Below are positions 9,275 through 18,932 of a stretch of DNA of 64,000 nt, one piece after another. The stretch covers positions 896,882 through 960,881 of the forward strand of contig CAWBZG010000005.1 of the NCBI GenBank assembly GCA_963793245.1. Reading direction: 5' to 3'. Source of the stretch: CAXBBB01 sp963793245 (GTDB taxonomy: Bacteria > Bacteroidota > Rhodothermia > Rhodothermales > BA12). The position numbers and the translations under genes were made by a program. Positions within the stretch are counted from its first letter, which is position 1; each line of letters starts with the position of its first letter. Below the pieces are notes generated by a model. The model ran no database searches. It saw nothing but the letters and a program-made list of their open reading frames with translations, and was not told where the DNA came from.

Positions 9275-9282
9275 GCAAGGTA
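9275..9282 (-). promoter_or_regulatory. Candidate Bacteroidota-type -7 box for acs
   Basis: On the reverse strand the bases read TACCTTGC, ending 25 nt before the acs start. This resembles TAnnTTTG, and equivalent boxes sit at the same distance before several other genes here. No clear -33 TTG was found. Confidence 0.4.
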
Positions 9283-9359
9283 ACGGACGCAGTGACGTGC
9301 GAAAGCGTTTCCGGCTGGCTGAGATCGGCACCGATGCCCCAGCGACGCGTCTCACTGAC

Positions 9360-9905
9360 ATGACTCGAATCTGCGTGTACTGCGGCTCTCGGCACGGCGC
9401 CGACCCTGATTTTACCCATGCCGCCCGAGCGCTGGGCCGTTCCATCGCCGAGCGCGGTATAGAACTCGTCTACGGCGGCGGTCACGTCGGACTGATGGGC
9501 GAGGTCGCCGATGCAGCGCTCCAGGCGGGCGGCGAGGTAACGGGCGTCATTACCGACTATCTGGTCGGACGCGAAGTCGCGCACCGGGGGTTGACGAGCC
9601 TGGAGATCGTGTCGACGATGCACGAGCGTAAGGCACGCATGATGGAGTTGTCGGACGCGTTCGCAGTCTTGCCGGGCGGACTAGGCACGCTCGAAGAGCT
9701 GTTCGAGACGTGGACGTGGGGACACATGGGATTGCACGTCAAGCCAGTCGGATTGGTCGACGTGGGCGGCTTCTGGCAGCCGTTGCGCACGTTAATTGAG
9801 CAGCAGGTCGCAGCGGGCTTTGTCCCCGAGCGCTCGCTCGCCAACCTCCACGTGCGCGCCACGCCGGATGATCTGCTCGACGCGCTGACGGCTGACCTCG
9901 CATGA
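9360..9905 (+). CDS. LOG-family protein (TIGR00730 type)
   Basis: The product has 181 residues. MTRICVYCGSRHGADPDF begins the Rossmann-like fold, and the nucleotide-binding PGGLGTLEE motif follows at about residue 105. LOG proteins hydrolyse cytokinin-type or other nucleoside monophosphates to base and ribose phosphate; in bacteria the physiological substrate is often unclear. ATG 9360 was chosen over an upstream in-frame ATG because conserved sequence begins there. The stop overlaps the next gene's start by four bases (ATGA), so the two are translationally coupled. Confidence 0.88.
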   Translation: MTRICVYCGSRHGADPDFTHAARALGRSIAERGIELVYGGGHVGLMGEVADAALQAGGEVTGVITDYLVGREVAHRGLTSLEIVSTMHERKARMMELSDAFAVLPGGLGTLEELFETWTWGHMGLHVKPVGLVDVGGFWQPLRTLIEQQVAAGFVPERSLANLHVRATPDDLLDALTADLA

Positions 9906-10435
9906 GCGGACGGCTCCATCACCCCGATCCCGCTCTCGTCCGCGAGATTCTGCGGGGCTACACCTTGCCTATGATGGGCGATCACGGCGCCGGGCACTGG
10001 GCACGCGTGCTCGAAAACGGCTTGCGGATGGCCCCGATGACGGGCGCCGATCCGGTCGTCGTCGCCCACTTCGCCGTCTTCCACGACGCGCGCCGCGTCA
10101 ACGAATACGACGACGAACACCACGGCGAGCGCGGCTCCCAACTGGCACGCGCGATGCGCACCAAGTGGCTCTCGTTCCTATCCGACGATCAGTTCGCGCT
10201 CCTCACCCACGCCTGCGACCGCCACACCGACGGCACGACCCAAGGCGACGTAACCGTGCAGACCTGCTGGGACGCCGACCGCCTCGACCTGTGGCGCGTC
10301 AGCATCGAACCGTCCGACGTGTACCTCTGCACCGCCGCCGCCAAAAGCGACGAAATGAAAGCGTGGGCGTACAGCCGCAGCCTGTTCAAGCGCGTGCCGA
10401 ATTACGTGCGGTCGGAGTGGCTGGCAGGAGACTGA
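9902..10435 (+). CDS. HD-domain-like hydrolase
   Basis: The 177-residue protein has histidine/aspartate motifs in the order expected for an HD phosphohydrolase fold: GDHGAGHWARV, FAVFHDARR, THACDRHTDG and CWDADRLDL. The adjacent His-Asp in FHD and the terminal DADRLD fit metal-binding positions. The substrate is not evident; many HD proteins act on nucleotides. The overlap with the LOG-family gene suggests a joint role in nucleotide turnover, which is inference. Confidence 0.65.
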   Translation: MSGRLHHPDPALVREILRGYTLPMMGDHGAGHWARVLENGLRMAPMTGADPVVVAHFAVFHDARRVNEYDDEHHGERGSQLARAMRTKWLSFLSDDQFALLTHACDRHTDGTTQGDVTVQTCWDADRLDLWRVSIEPSDVYLCTAAAKSDEMKAWAYSRSLFKRVPNYVRSEWLAGD

Positions 10436-10446
10436 ATGCGCGGCGG

Positions 10447-10454
10447 TAGATTGG
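10447..10454 (+). promoter_or_regulatory. Candidate -7 box for the AbgT-family gene
   Basis: TAGATTGG ends 22 nt before the ATG at 10477. It resembles TAnnTTTG and sits at the same distance as the other candidate boxes. Confidence 0.35.
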
Positions 10455-10476
10455 GCGCTGTCTTTCCCCTCTGCCG

Positions 10477-12036
10477 ATGAGCTTTCTCCCTTCCGCCTCG
10501 CGCACCCGTCCGCCCGGCTTCACGACGCGCCTGCTGGGGCGAGTCGAGACGCTAGGCAACAAACTGCCCGACCCCGCCATCCTGTTCGTCCTCGCGCTGG
10601 CGATTACGTGGGTGCTTTCGGCGATTCTCTCGGGCGTCGCGTTCGAGAGCCTGGACCCACGTACGGGCGAGGCGATTCGGGTCAACAACCTGCTGACAGG
10701 GACGGCGCTGGCCGAGTTCACGTCGAACATGGTGACCATCTTTACCGGTTTCGCGCCGCTGGGCGTCGTGCTCGTAGCGATGCTCGGCGTCGGCGTGGCG
10801 GACTCGGCGGGGTTCTTCAACACGGCGATCAAGCTGATGCTGAGTAAAACGTCGGCGAGCCTGCTGGCGCCGATGGTCGTGCTCGTTGGCATTTTTAGCA
10901 GCAGCGCCGTCGACGCGGGCTACGTGCTCGTGATTCCGCTGGGAGGCATCATCTTTCACGCGGCAGGACGGCACCCCATTGCAGGCGTCGCGGCAGCGTT
11001 CGCGGGTGTGTCGGGCGGATTCAGCGCCAACCCCGCGCCGTCGGCCCTCGACCCGCTGTTGCAGGGCTTTACGCAACCGGCGGCGCAGATCATCGACCCG
11101 TCGATCCTCGTCAACCCGCTGGGCAACTACTTCTTTACGGCCTCGTCGACGCTGCTGATCGTCCTGCTCGGCTGGTTCATCACAGACAAAATCGTCGAGC
11201 CGCGCCTGAGGGCCAACACGCCCGTCGACACCGACGAAGCGCAGCCCGAGATGGGCACGTTCGCGCCTCGCGAGCGACGCGCGTTCTGGTGGGCGTGCGC
11301 CGTGCTGGTCGCCGGTCTGGGGCTGCTGGTGATGTCGCTGCTGCCTGAAAGCTCGCCGTTCCGCGACGCCAACGGATCGCTCAACTCGTTCTCGGCGCCG
11401 ATCATGCGGTCGATCGTGCCGCTGATCTTCCTGCTGTTCCTGATTCCCGGCCTGGTCTACGGGTTTGCGGCGGGCGTTTTCAAGAGCAGCAAGGACGTGG
11501 TCGACGCGATGACCGAGGCGATGCGCGGCATGGGCTACTACGTCGTGATGACGTTTTTCTGCGCCCTGTTCGTCTACGCATTCGGCACGCGCAACCTGGG
11601 CGCGCTGTTGGCCGTCGAGGGCGCGGGCGTGCTGCAGACGCTCGACCTGCCGGGCGGCGTGACGATCTTCGGGCTGGTCTTCCTGACGGCGTTCGTCAAC
11701 CTGTTCGTCGGCTCGTCGAGTGCCAAGTGGGGCCTGCTCGCGCCGATCTTCGTGCCGATGCTGATGCAAGTCGGCCTCAGCCCCGAGTTGACGCAAGCCG
11801 CCTACCGCGTCGGCGACAGTTCGAGCAACATCATCACGCCGCTGATGCCCTACTTCCCGCTCGTCGTGGTCTACTGTCAGCGCTACGTGACCAAAACCGG
11901 CATCGGCACGCTCACGTCGATCATGCTGCCCTACGCCGTGATTTTCATCGTGTGCTGGTCGATCTACCTGCTCCTCTACTGGGCGACCGGCCTGCCGCTC
12001 GGCTTCCAGGCGTCGTACACCTACCCGCCGATGTAG
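10477..12036 (+). CDS. AbgT-family transporter
   Basis: This 519-residue integral membrane protein has about 11-13 hydrophobic helices. Family signatures include the opening RVETLGNKLPDPAILF, the hairpin region AGVSGGFSANPAPSALDPL, and the C-terminal FVGSSSAKWGLLAPIFVPML and VGDSSSNIITPLMPYFPL. AbgT proteins move p-aminobenzoyl-glutamate, and some export sulfonamides, using an ion gradient. No peptidase abgA/abgB gene is adjacent, so the substrate cannot be assigned. It is convergent with the metzincin-like gene, 13 bp apart. Confidence 0.88.
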   Translation: MSFLPSASRTRPPGFTTRLLGRVETLGNKLPDPAILFVLALAITWVLSAILSGVAFESLDPRTGEAIRVNNLLTGTALAEFTSNMVTIFTGFAPLGVVLVAMLGVGVADSAGFFNTAIKLMLSKTSASLLAPMVVLVGIFSSSAVDAGYVLVIPLGGIIFHAAGRHPIAGVAAAFAGVSGGFSANPAPSALDPLLQGFTQPAAQIIDPSILVNPLGNYFFTASSTLLIVLLGWFITDKIVEPRLRANTPVDTDEAQPEMGTFAPRERRAFWWACAVLVAGLGLLVMSLLPESSPFRDANGSLNSFSAPIMRSIVPLIFLLFLIPGLVYGFAAGVFKSSKDVVDAMTEAMRGMGYYVVMTFFCALFVYAFGTRNLGALLAVEGAGVLQTLDLPGGVTIFGLVFLTAFVNLFVGSSSAKWGLLAPIFVPMLMQVGLSPELTQAAYRVGDSSSNIITPLMPYFPLVVVYCQRYVTKTGIGTLTSIMLPYAVIFIVCWSIYLLLYWATGLPLGFQASYTYPPM

Positions 12037-12049
12037 CAGACCCCAATCG

Positions 12050-13223
12050 CTAGGCGTCGTCGCCGACGAACAGGATGCGGCGGACCAGTCGGCGGCTGTC
12101 GGCGCGTCCGCCCAGCGATCCGGCGAGGATGCCGATGCCTGCGATGAAGATGCTCAATTTCACGTGGTCGATAGGCTGGATCGCCGGGTCGACGGTCGGC
12201 CACGTTTCCATCAGGCGCTCGGGGAAGACGGTCACGATGGCGGCGAACGTGCCCAGCTGCGAAGAGCGCGTAGAGCAGCAGCATCGTCAGCAGCAGCGAG
12301 ATGCCGGTCGCCGTCGCGGTGACGACGGTCGACTCGCTCAGCACGTGGCCCCGGTCGACGCGCGCCCCCAGCGCGAACGCGCGGTAGAGCACGAGCGTCG
12401 CGCCGACGACGGCGGCCAGCGCGAACAGGCTCAGTTGGTAAAACTCGACCGTGCTCGCCACGTCCCACGGTTCGGGGCTGAAGAACAGCAGCAGCACGAC
12501 CGACAGCGCCGCCGTGATCATCGTCGGTAGCCCAGTCGCCATGCGCAGCGGGTTGGCCTGTGCGACGGCGCTCGCAATGCCTCTGGCGTTGTGAGCGATG
12601 GAGGAGGCGACGAAGCCCAACCGTGAGCGCCCCTTGCTCGTCCGATCGTGCGCTTCCAACGGCAGCGCGCGCTCGATGGCGTCGTACTGATCGGGCGTGA
12701 GATGGTCCATCGCGTCCAACTCGTCGACGCGCGCCAGCCGGTACATCACGTTGTCGGACCGGTCGACGTACGGCAGGTTGACCAGATGGCCGAACGTGTG
12801 AAGCAGCAGATGCGCCAGCCGATGCACGAGCCGGTCCTCGTCGTCCGCATCGCCCCAAAACGACGGGTCGAGCCGCTTGGTCGACACGATGCCGACGTTG
12901 GCGATGCGCGACGGCAGCGTGAGCGCGTACGAAAGCGTTGACGCGGCAAGGTCGACCTCGGTCACGACGAGCAAAAAGTGGATACCGCGCTCCAGCTTCT
13001 CCGACGCCCCGATACGCAAGAAGTCGAGCGGCGCGTAGGCTCCGGCTTCGGGCGTCAGGTGCGGCCCCTCGAACGCCGACAGATCGACCGCCACGTCGAG
13101 TTTGCCCGCCAGCACGCGCCTCACGATCTCCACGGCCGCATCGACGCGGCGATGGAAGCGCTCCGAATCGCGCCCCTCGACGTCCATCGTCATGACGCCG
13201 ACGGTATAGCGAGGCTGGGACAT
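12050..13223 (-). CDS. Metzincin-like membrane protein with degenerate zinc motif (one frame change)
   Basis: The protein has about 390 residues. An N-terminal soluble domain resembles archaemetzincin-type proteases: HLLLHTFGHLVNL has the H-x3-H-x2-G-H spacing and is followed by a Met-turn-like NVMYRL. The catalytic glutamate normally next to the first histidine is leucine, so peptidase activity is doubtful although zinc could still bind. The C-terminal half has about four membrane helices (TMITAALSVVLLLFF, LFALAAVVGATLVLYRAF, GISLLLTMLLLYALFA, and a last one, LSIFIAGIGILAG). The frame changes near 12255-12262; removing one base gives AAGTFAAIVTVFPERLMET and leads to the stop at 12050. Substrate and role are unknown. 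Confidence 0.6.
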
Positions 13224-13247
13224 GGCAGGAGTAGCGAAGGGACAGCG

Positions 13248-13255
13248 CCAAGCTA
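13248..13255 (-). promoter_or_regulatory. Candidate -7 box for the metzincin-like gene
   Basis: Reverse strand TAGCTTGG, 24 nt before the start at 13223. It is one of the recurring TAnnTTTG-like boxes. Confidence 0.35.
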
Positions 13256-13350
13256 CGGTTCACGCGCACGACTGGGCACTTCGCCCTCCCTGCTCTACCG
13301 GCGACGGTCTTGGACGCCTGCGTGCCTTGTCTCAAACCGCGCACGCCGTC

Positions 13351-13358
13351 TAGGTTTG
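13351..13358 (+). promoter_or_regulatory. Candidate Bacteroidota-type promoter (-7 TAGGTTTG)
   Basis: TAGGTTTG is an exact match to TAnnTTTG, 22 nt before the start at 13381. A TTG at 13327-13329 lies 21 nt upstream, within the usual -33 spacing. This is the best example of the element in the window. Confidence 0.5.
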
Positions 13359-13380
13359 CCAGTTCACCTGCTCTCCCGCC

Positions 13381-14999
13381 ATGCGCCGACTGCTACCGCT
13401 CGTCCTGCTCCTGATCGCCGCGCCTCTGGCTGCTCAACCCGCCCGCCGTGCGAGTCTGACTCGGCGACCGTCGTCCTTGAAGGCCGTGACGTACGCGCCC
13501 GGCTCTACACTAACGGCGCGCTGTTCTGGCGAGGAGACGGTAGCAGCGAGTACGAGGTAGGTGGCGTCAATGCCGCCTTCGCCACCACGTTTTGGATCGG
13601 TGGACTCGTCGGTGGCGAGCCGCGCGTTTCGATGACGCAGTACGGACCGTGGGAGATGTGGCCCGGCCCACTCGACGCCGACGGCAATCCCGCCCGCCGA
13701 CTGCGCACCACACGACCGCATCTACCTCGTCACGACCGACGACCTCGCGCACTACCGCGATACCGGCGAAGCATCCGACGACCTGCGCGACTGGCCCGCT
13801 CACCTCGGCGCCCCAACCGTCGACGGCGACGGAATCCCGGACAACTACGACCTCGCAGCAGGTGATCGACCTCAACTGCTTCGGCGACCAGACGGCGTGG
13901 TGGGTGATGAACGACGCAGGCGGCGAGCACAGGGCGACGGGGTCCGAACCGATCCAGCATGGAGGTTCAGGTGACCGCGTATGCCTTCGACCGTCCCGGT
14001 CCCATCGGCGAGGCGTCGTTCTACCGCTACCGCTTGGTCTATCGGGGCAGCGAACCGCTCACCGACGCCTGGACCGGCTTCTACGCCGACATAGATCTGG
14101 GCAATGCGTCCGACGACTATATGGCGACAGACTCGGCGCGCAATATGACCTACGTCTATAACGGCGACGATTTCGACGAAGGCGCGGACCGGTACGGCGC
14201 CAAACCGCCAGCGCTCGGCTACCGCTTTCTGGAAACACCGCCCGACGCGAACGGACAATCGCTCGGCATGACGCGCGGATGGTGGCCGACGGCGAACAAG
14301 ACGCGGCTCAACTTTTCCCAAAGTCCTGCTCGCGCTCACACCGTGATGCAAGGCCGCTGGAACGACGGCTCACCCCTGCGCCAAGCGGACGGAGGCTTCG
14401 ACTATACCGGACAGGATACCGCCCGCGTCGTCCACTTTGTCTACCCATCCGACCCGCTGAAAAAGACGTTCTGGAGCGAGTTCGATTCGGGAGGCCGGTT
14501 TCCCGGCCCCAATGCGCCCAACGAGCGCACGACAGCCCTCACGACCGGTCCGTTCACGATGCAGCCGGGCCAATCGCACGACCTGACGCTCGCCATCATC
14601 TACGGACGCGGAGCCGATCACCTGGACTCGATCGTCAAGCTTCGCGCCAACGCGGACGGCATCGCGGCGGCGTGGGCCGATGGCCTGTCGCCCAGCCCGC
14701 TGCCACCGCCTCCACCTCAGCCGCCCGTCCTGACCGTGATTTCGCTTCGGCACGTGACCGAGCAACCCGCGTCGAGCCTCGCCGACTTCGAGCTAGGATC
14801 GGGCGTCGATCAGGCGATGCGGGTCGAGGTCTACGACGCGATGGGCCGACGCATGAGTGTCCTGTTCGACGGCGAGATGAGTCTCGACGAGCGCCAGACG
14901 CTCACGCTCGATACGTCGCGGTTTGCGCCCGGCGTCTACTTCGTCCATGCACGCGGGCGCTACACGACGGCTACGCGCGAACTCGTCGTCGTGCGGTAA
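13381..14999 (+). CDS. Secreted surface protein with type IX sorting domain (several frame changes)
   Basis: The gene starts with a signal peptide (MRRLLPLVLLLIAAPLAA) and ends in a por sorting domain (MRVEVYDAMGRRM ... FAPGVYFVHARG, ending ELVVVR). Between lie about 420 residues of beta-rich sequence: FWIGGLVGGEPRVSMTQYGP, then VDGDGIPDNYD, then WTGFYADIDLGNASDDY. This pattern is seen in large cell-surface or secreted proteins of Bacteroidota and Rhodothermota. The reading frame changes at about 13440, 13700, 13860 and 13950. The 346-residue C-terminal part from 13959 is uninterrupted. No enzymatic motif is recognised; export by the type IX system is inferred from the C-terminal domain. Confidence 0.7.
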
Positions 15000-15012
15000 A
15001 CCGCTGTCCCGG

Positions 15013-15039
15013 CGAGGCGCCATCTTTCGGTTCGCCTCG
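15013..15039. terminator. Hairpin between convergent genes
   Basis: CGAGGCG (15013-15019) and CGCCTCG (15033-15039) form a seven-base-pair stem 14 nt after the surface-protein stop. No T-run follows, so termination here would be weak or factor-assisted. Confidence 0.35.
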
Positions 15040-15063
15040 GTGTTGGTGCTCTGCGAGGTCGAT

Positions 15064-15495
15064 TCAGTGACGCGCGTAGACGGCGACCGAGTCGCCCGAG
15101 AAGACCAGCACGTCGTAGCGGTCGGCAGGGCGTCCGGGCACTTCCATCCCTGGCGATCCGATGGGCATTCCCGGTACCGCCAGGCCGGTGGCATTGGGCG
15201 GCTGCTGGCGTAGCAGACGCACCACGTCGGACGCTGGTACGTGTCCTTCGATGACGTAGTCTCCCACCAGCGCCGTGTGGCAAGAGCGCCCGCCAGCGGG
15301 GACGCCGTAGCGATCCTTGACGGGCGTCACGTCGGGCATGTCGCGCGTTTCGACCTCAAAACCCGCCGCGCGCATGTGGTCGGCCCACGCCGTGCAGCAG
15401 CCGCACGTCGGCGAGCGGTACATCGTGACCAGCGGGAGATCGTCGGCACATCCGGCGACGAGGAAGGCGAGCGGCAGAAAGAGGAGCAGGCGCAT
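15064..15495 (-). CDS. DUF411 lipoprotein, likely metal-related
   Basis: A 143-residue exported lipoprotein (lipobox VAGC) with the DUF411 domain. The signature MYRSPTCGCCTAWADHMR begins the fold, followed by ETRDMPDV and GGRSCHTALVGDYVIEGHVP. DUF411 proteins are often linked to copper or other metal resistance loci and keep the CxCC and CHT cysteines seen here. No copper pump or oxidase is adjacent, so the metal link is inferred from the family only. Confidence 0.85.
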   Translation of the reverse strand: MRLLLFLPLAFLVAGCADDLPLVTMYRSPTCGCCTAWADHMRAAGFEVETRDMPDVTPVKDRYGVPAGGRSCHTALVGDYVIEGHVPASDVVRLLRQQPPNATGLAVPGMPIGSPGMEVPGRPADRYDVLVFSGDSVAVYARH

Positions 15496-15545
15496 CGAAA
15501 AGGCGAAGGGCTTGGAGGTACCGGCACAACGCGCCGGACGCCGAA

Positions 15546-18066
15546 TCAGTCCGTGCCGACGAAGAACACGGCGTTGACAAACAACCGCTTACCGCCTTCC
15601 CAGAAGCCTCGGAAGAGCGGATTGTCGATCAGGTAGACGACGGCTCCTCTGCCCATGTCTTCGACGCCGTAGAGCAGCGCGCCGCCCAAGCTCGGACTGC
15701 GCGTCGACTCCGGCGAATCCGCTGACCGGGATGCCGCTCGCGACGACGCCGACGTTCCAGCCGTCTTTGAGCGGCGCGTAGGCGCGACTCGACCGGACGA
15801 GCGCAAACGTCTCCTCGCCGTAGCCAAACGCCAGCGGATGCGTCGGGTCGAGCGTGACGCGGTGGATGGCGCCGGGCGTCGACTCGGACACGCCGTCGCG
15901 CTCGCTGTCGGCGTAGCGGCGCGGGGCAGCGGTCGAGTCGTCTTCGGATTCGTCCGCCTCTTTGCGCGTCAGGCCGAAGCCGTCGCGTCCGGCCAGCGAG
16001 CGGGCGGCGCTTTCCAGAGCGACCAGTCGGCCACCGGCGCGGATCCAGTCGCGCAGATCGGACAGGCGCTCGTCAGAGAACACGTCGTCGTAGCTGCCCG
16101 GCGGGAGGACGAGCACGTCGTAGTCGTAGAGCGCGACCGCGCGCATCAGAGTCGGAGGGGTTGGCGAGCGTGACCGGATAGCCGATCTGCTGCTCGAAGA
16201 AGTGCCACACCTCGCCCAGCCCCAGCGACGACGCAAAATCACCCGCGGCAACCGCGACGCGCGGCGCCTGGACGAATGCGACGCCGCCAGAGCCAAAGTC
16301 CTGCCCTGCGTCGACGCGCGTCGAACGGAGCGCGACCGGCTCGACGCCATGCGCTTGCGCGATCCGGGCGACGGCGTCGCCGAACGAGCCGTCGGCCCTC
16401 CTGTCGTTGCCCTTACGCGTAAACACGACCGTTCCCCGCTCGAACTCGCTTCCGCCTGCACGGAAAGCCGACGTCGACAGGCGCGCGCTCAATCCCGCCT
16501 CGAATGCATCGGCGAGCGCGCGCAGTCCGTCCATCGATTCGAGCGGCAGCGCGTAGGCGACGGCGTTGGCGTCGGGCGCGTCGGCTTCGGCCTCGTACCA
16601 CGGCCCCGTCTGGACCGGCAGCGACGCGGTCACGGCCCACGCGTCCAGGTCGTGCGCATAGGGCAGCGACCACGCCGTGATGTCGTACGTCAGCGAGTCC
16701 GGGATGCCCGCTTCCGGCTCCATCAGCACCTGCGCCAGCGTTCCGTTGGGCTGCGCAGCGCGGATGACCAAGTCGCCCGGCGAGACGGTAAACGTCTCCG
16801 TCTGTCCTCTGCGGTACGCGTAGCCCGTCGCGGTAGCGGATTGTGCGGACGCTTGATAGGCGATGCCATTGGCGTCGAGCAGGCGCGTCAGTTCACGCAG
16901 CGATTCGGTCCCGTCTTGGGCCGAGACGACGTATCCGACGTACGGCGCGTTCTCCCCGCGTCCGGCCCGTGCGTAGTACGCCTCCATCTCGCGCACCAAC
17001 TCGGCCCGCGTGTCCGACGCGACGGCGACGGTGTTCATACTCGTCGCCACGTGCCCAGCGATGCGGTAGGCCAGCGTGAGCGTATCGCCCTCGGACGTTT
17101 CGATGCCGATTCCGGCGCGTCCCGATCCGCCCTGCTCGTACGTCATGCCGATGGCGCCGTTGTAGGTCGGCCACGTGTCGCCGTACGAAGGGTAGAAGAG
17201 GTCGAAGACTTCGCCGGTGAAGTACAAGCGGCTGGCCTGATCGAACGATTGGGCGTTTCGCGCTCCCAACCGCGTTTGCCAGTCGCGCTGAAACGGCGTG
17301 ATGACGCGGTGGAACGGCTCGGCGGCAGGCGCGAAGTAGTACGGCGCGTCGACGCCCTGCTCGTGGAAGTCGGCGTGGACGTGCGGGTACCACGTGCGGT
17401 AGAGCGCGACGCGCTGCTGGCTCTCGATCTGCGTCTGCCACGCCCAATCGCGGTTCAGGTCGAACAGGTAGTGGTTGGCGCGACCGCCGGGCCACGGCTC
17501 GTCGTGCTCCCACGCGTTGGGATCGGCATTGGCGACGGGTAGCGCGCGACGCTGCCTGTACCAGTTCACGTAGCGCTCGCGTCCGTCCGGGTTGATCATC
17601 GGGTCGATCAGCACCACGACGTTTTCGAGCCACGCCGACGCCTGCCCGTTGGCGGGATCGGCGAGCCGGTAGAGCACCTCCATCGACGCCTCGCTCGACA
17701 CGCTCTCGTTACCGTGTACGTTGTAGCTGAGCCAGACGAGAGCCGGAGCATCGCCGCCGGACGCGTTGCCGCTGCCCATTCCCAACCGCTCCAGGTGCGC
17801 CATCCGAATCGCGTCGATGTTGGCCAGGTTGCCGCGGCGTCGCCACCGTCGCCAGCACCAGTTCGCGACCTTCGTACGTCTCGCCGTACACCTCCATCGC
17901 CACGCGCGGCGACTCGCTGGGCGACGTGCGCCACGTAGTCCATCACGCGATAGTGCGACGTAAAGCGCTCGCCCAACTCGTAGCCCAGAAACTGGGCGGG
18001 CGAGAGCAGTTGCGCCTGAGTCGGGGCGACGACGAGGAGCAGAAGGAGGGCGGCAATGCGAATCAT
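15546..18066 (-). CDS. Secreted M14-family zinc carboxypeptidase (multiple frame changes)
   Basis: The signal peptide is MIRIAALLLLLVVAPTQAQ. The M14 zinc site is visible as NVHGNESV (His and Glu ligands), then DPMINPDGRERYVNWY, then HADFHEQGVD (third ligand). The long C-terminal region (about 400 residues) contains a class-I-glutaminase-like segment, LYDYDVLVLPPGSYDDVF, ending with GAVVYLIDNPLFRGFWE. The architecture matches large secreted M14 proteins of Bacteroidota, about 830-840 residues. The frame changes near 17900, 17830, 16150 and 15700. All flanking segments are conserved, so these are probably sequence errors. It should trim peptides outside the cytoplasm as a nutrient-acquisition enzyme. 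Confidence 0.82.
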
Positions 18067-18088
18067 GCGGCAGCGAATTGAAGAGGTG

Positions 18089-18096
18089 CCAAGATA
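18089..18096 (-). promoter_or_regulatory. Candidate -7 box for the M14 peptidase gene
   Basis: Reverse strand TATCTTGG, 22 nt before the start at 18066. It is part of the recurring TAnnTTTG-like set. Confidence 0.38.
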
Positions 18097-18185
18097 CCGG
18101 CAACGCAGAGGGGTATGCACACAGACCTCGAAGACTGCTTCGCGCCCTCGCGTTCGCTGGCCTTTCCAGAAATGAACCCCTTGCG

Positions 18186-18214
18186 TTGACACAGTGTCAT
18201 CAATCGCGTATACT
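18186..18214 (+). promoter_or_regulatory. Sigma70-like promoter with overlapping palindromic operator
   Basis: TTGACA (18186-18191) and TATACT (18209-18214) are separated by exactly 17 nt, a near-consensus housekeeping promoter 26 nt before the TetR start. A perfect 13-bp palindrome TGACACAGTGTCA (18187-18199) overlaps the -35 hexamer, as expected for an autorepressor site. A close variant lies at 18918-18930 before the efflux genes. Confidence 0.75.
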
Positions 18215-18239
18215 CTTTCTGCGCTAACCGTCCACCTCC

Positions 18240-18899
18240 ATGCCCGCACCATCCGCCGCCGCTCAGCGCCGAGAGGAAGAGAAAGCTCAGCGCCGCGCTT
18301 CGATTCTCGACGCGGCGCGTGGAACGGTCGCCGAGAAGGGCTTCGACGCGCTAACGATGGGCGACATCGCCGCGCGCGCGCGGCTGAGCCGGAGTTTGGT
18401 CTACGTCTACTTCGCGGACAAAGAAGACCTGGGGCATGCCCTCGCTCACGAGGCAGCTGTCGACTTGACGGCGCGGTTCGAGCGAGCCGCCGCGCTTCAC
18501 CCGGTCGGTATGGACCAGATTCGAGCTATAGGACGTGCCTATGTCCGATTCGCCCGCGAGCAACCTGTAGGCTTCGAGATGATCGCCCATACTCAGGCGC
18601 GCGAAGCCGACCCCGATGACATCGGCCAGAACGAGGGCGCGATGCTGCGCACCAGCGTGTCGACGCTCCACTTAATGGCCGACGTGATCGGCCGCGGTCA
18701 GCGCGACGGGTCGATTCGCTCGGCCCTCGACCCGGTCAAGACGAGCATCAGCCTGTGGGGCTTTTTGCACGGCATGATCCAGATGTGGTCGATGAAGGGC
18801 GCGATGCTCGGCTCCAGCTTTGGGTTCGACGAGGACGCGCTGCTCGACCACGCCTTCGATCTGATCGGGCTGGCACTCGGCGAAGCACATACCTGCTAA
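18240..18899 (+). CDS. TetR-family transcriptional repressor of the adjacent efflux operon
   Basis: A 219-residue regulator. The N-terminal helix-turn-helix spans roughly residues 20-65 (RASILDAARGTVAEKGFDAL, MGDIAARARLSRSLVYVYFA). The helical C-terminal half would bind a ligand and dimerise. It lies directly upstream of tolC-MFP-RND genes in the same direction. Matching palindromes lie before its own start and before the tolC start. The likely scheme is autorepression and repression of the pump, released by a pump substrate. The ligand is unknown. Confidence 0.9.
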   Translation: MPAPSAAAQRREEEKAQRRASILDAARGTVAEKGFDALTMGDIAARARLSRSLVYVYFADKEDLGHALAHEAAVDLTARFERAAALHPVGMDQIRAIGRAYVRFAREQPVGFEMIAHTQAREADPDDIGQNEGAMLRTSVSTLHLMADVIGRGQRDGSIRSALDPVKTSISLWGFLHGMIQMWSMKGAMLGSSFGFDEDALLDHAFDLIGLALGEAHTC

Positions 18900-18917
18900 A
18901 AAAATTTGATAACCTTA

Positions 18918-18930
18918 TGACACATCGTCA
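18918..18930. promoter_or_regulatory. Second operator copy, before the TolC-like gene
   Basis: TGACACATCGTCA matches the perfect palindrome at 18187-18199 in 11 of 13 positions and ends 2 nt before the tolC start codon. A possible -35 TTGATA lies at 18906-18911. A TetR dimer here would block the efflux genes independently of the first site. Confidence 0.6.
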
Positions 18931-18932
18931 AT

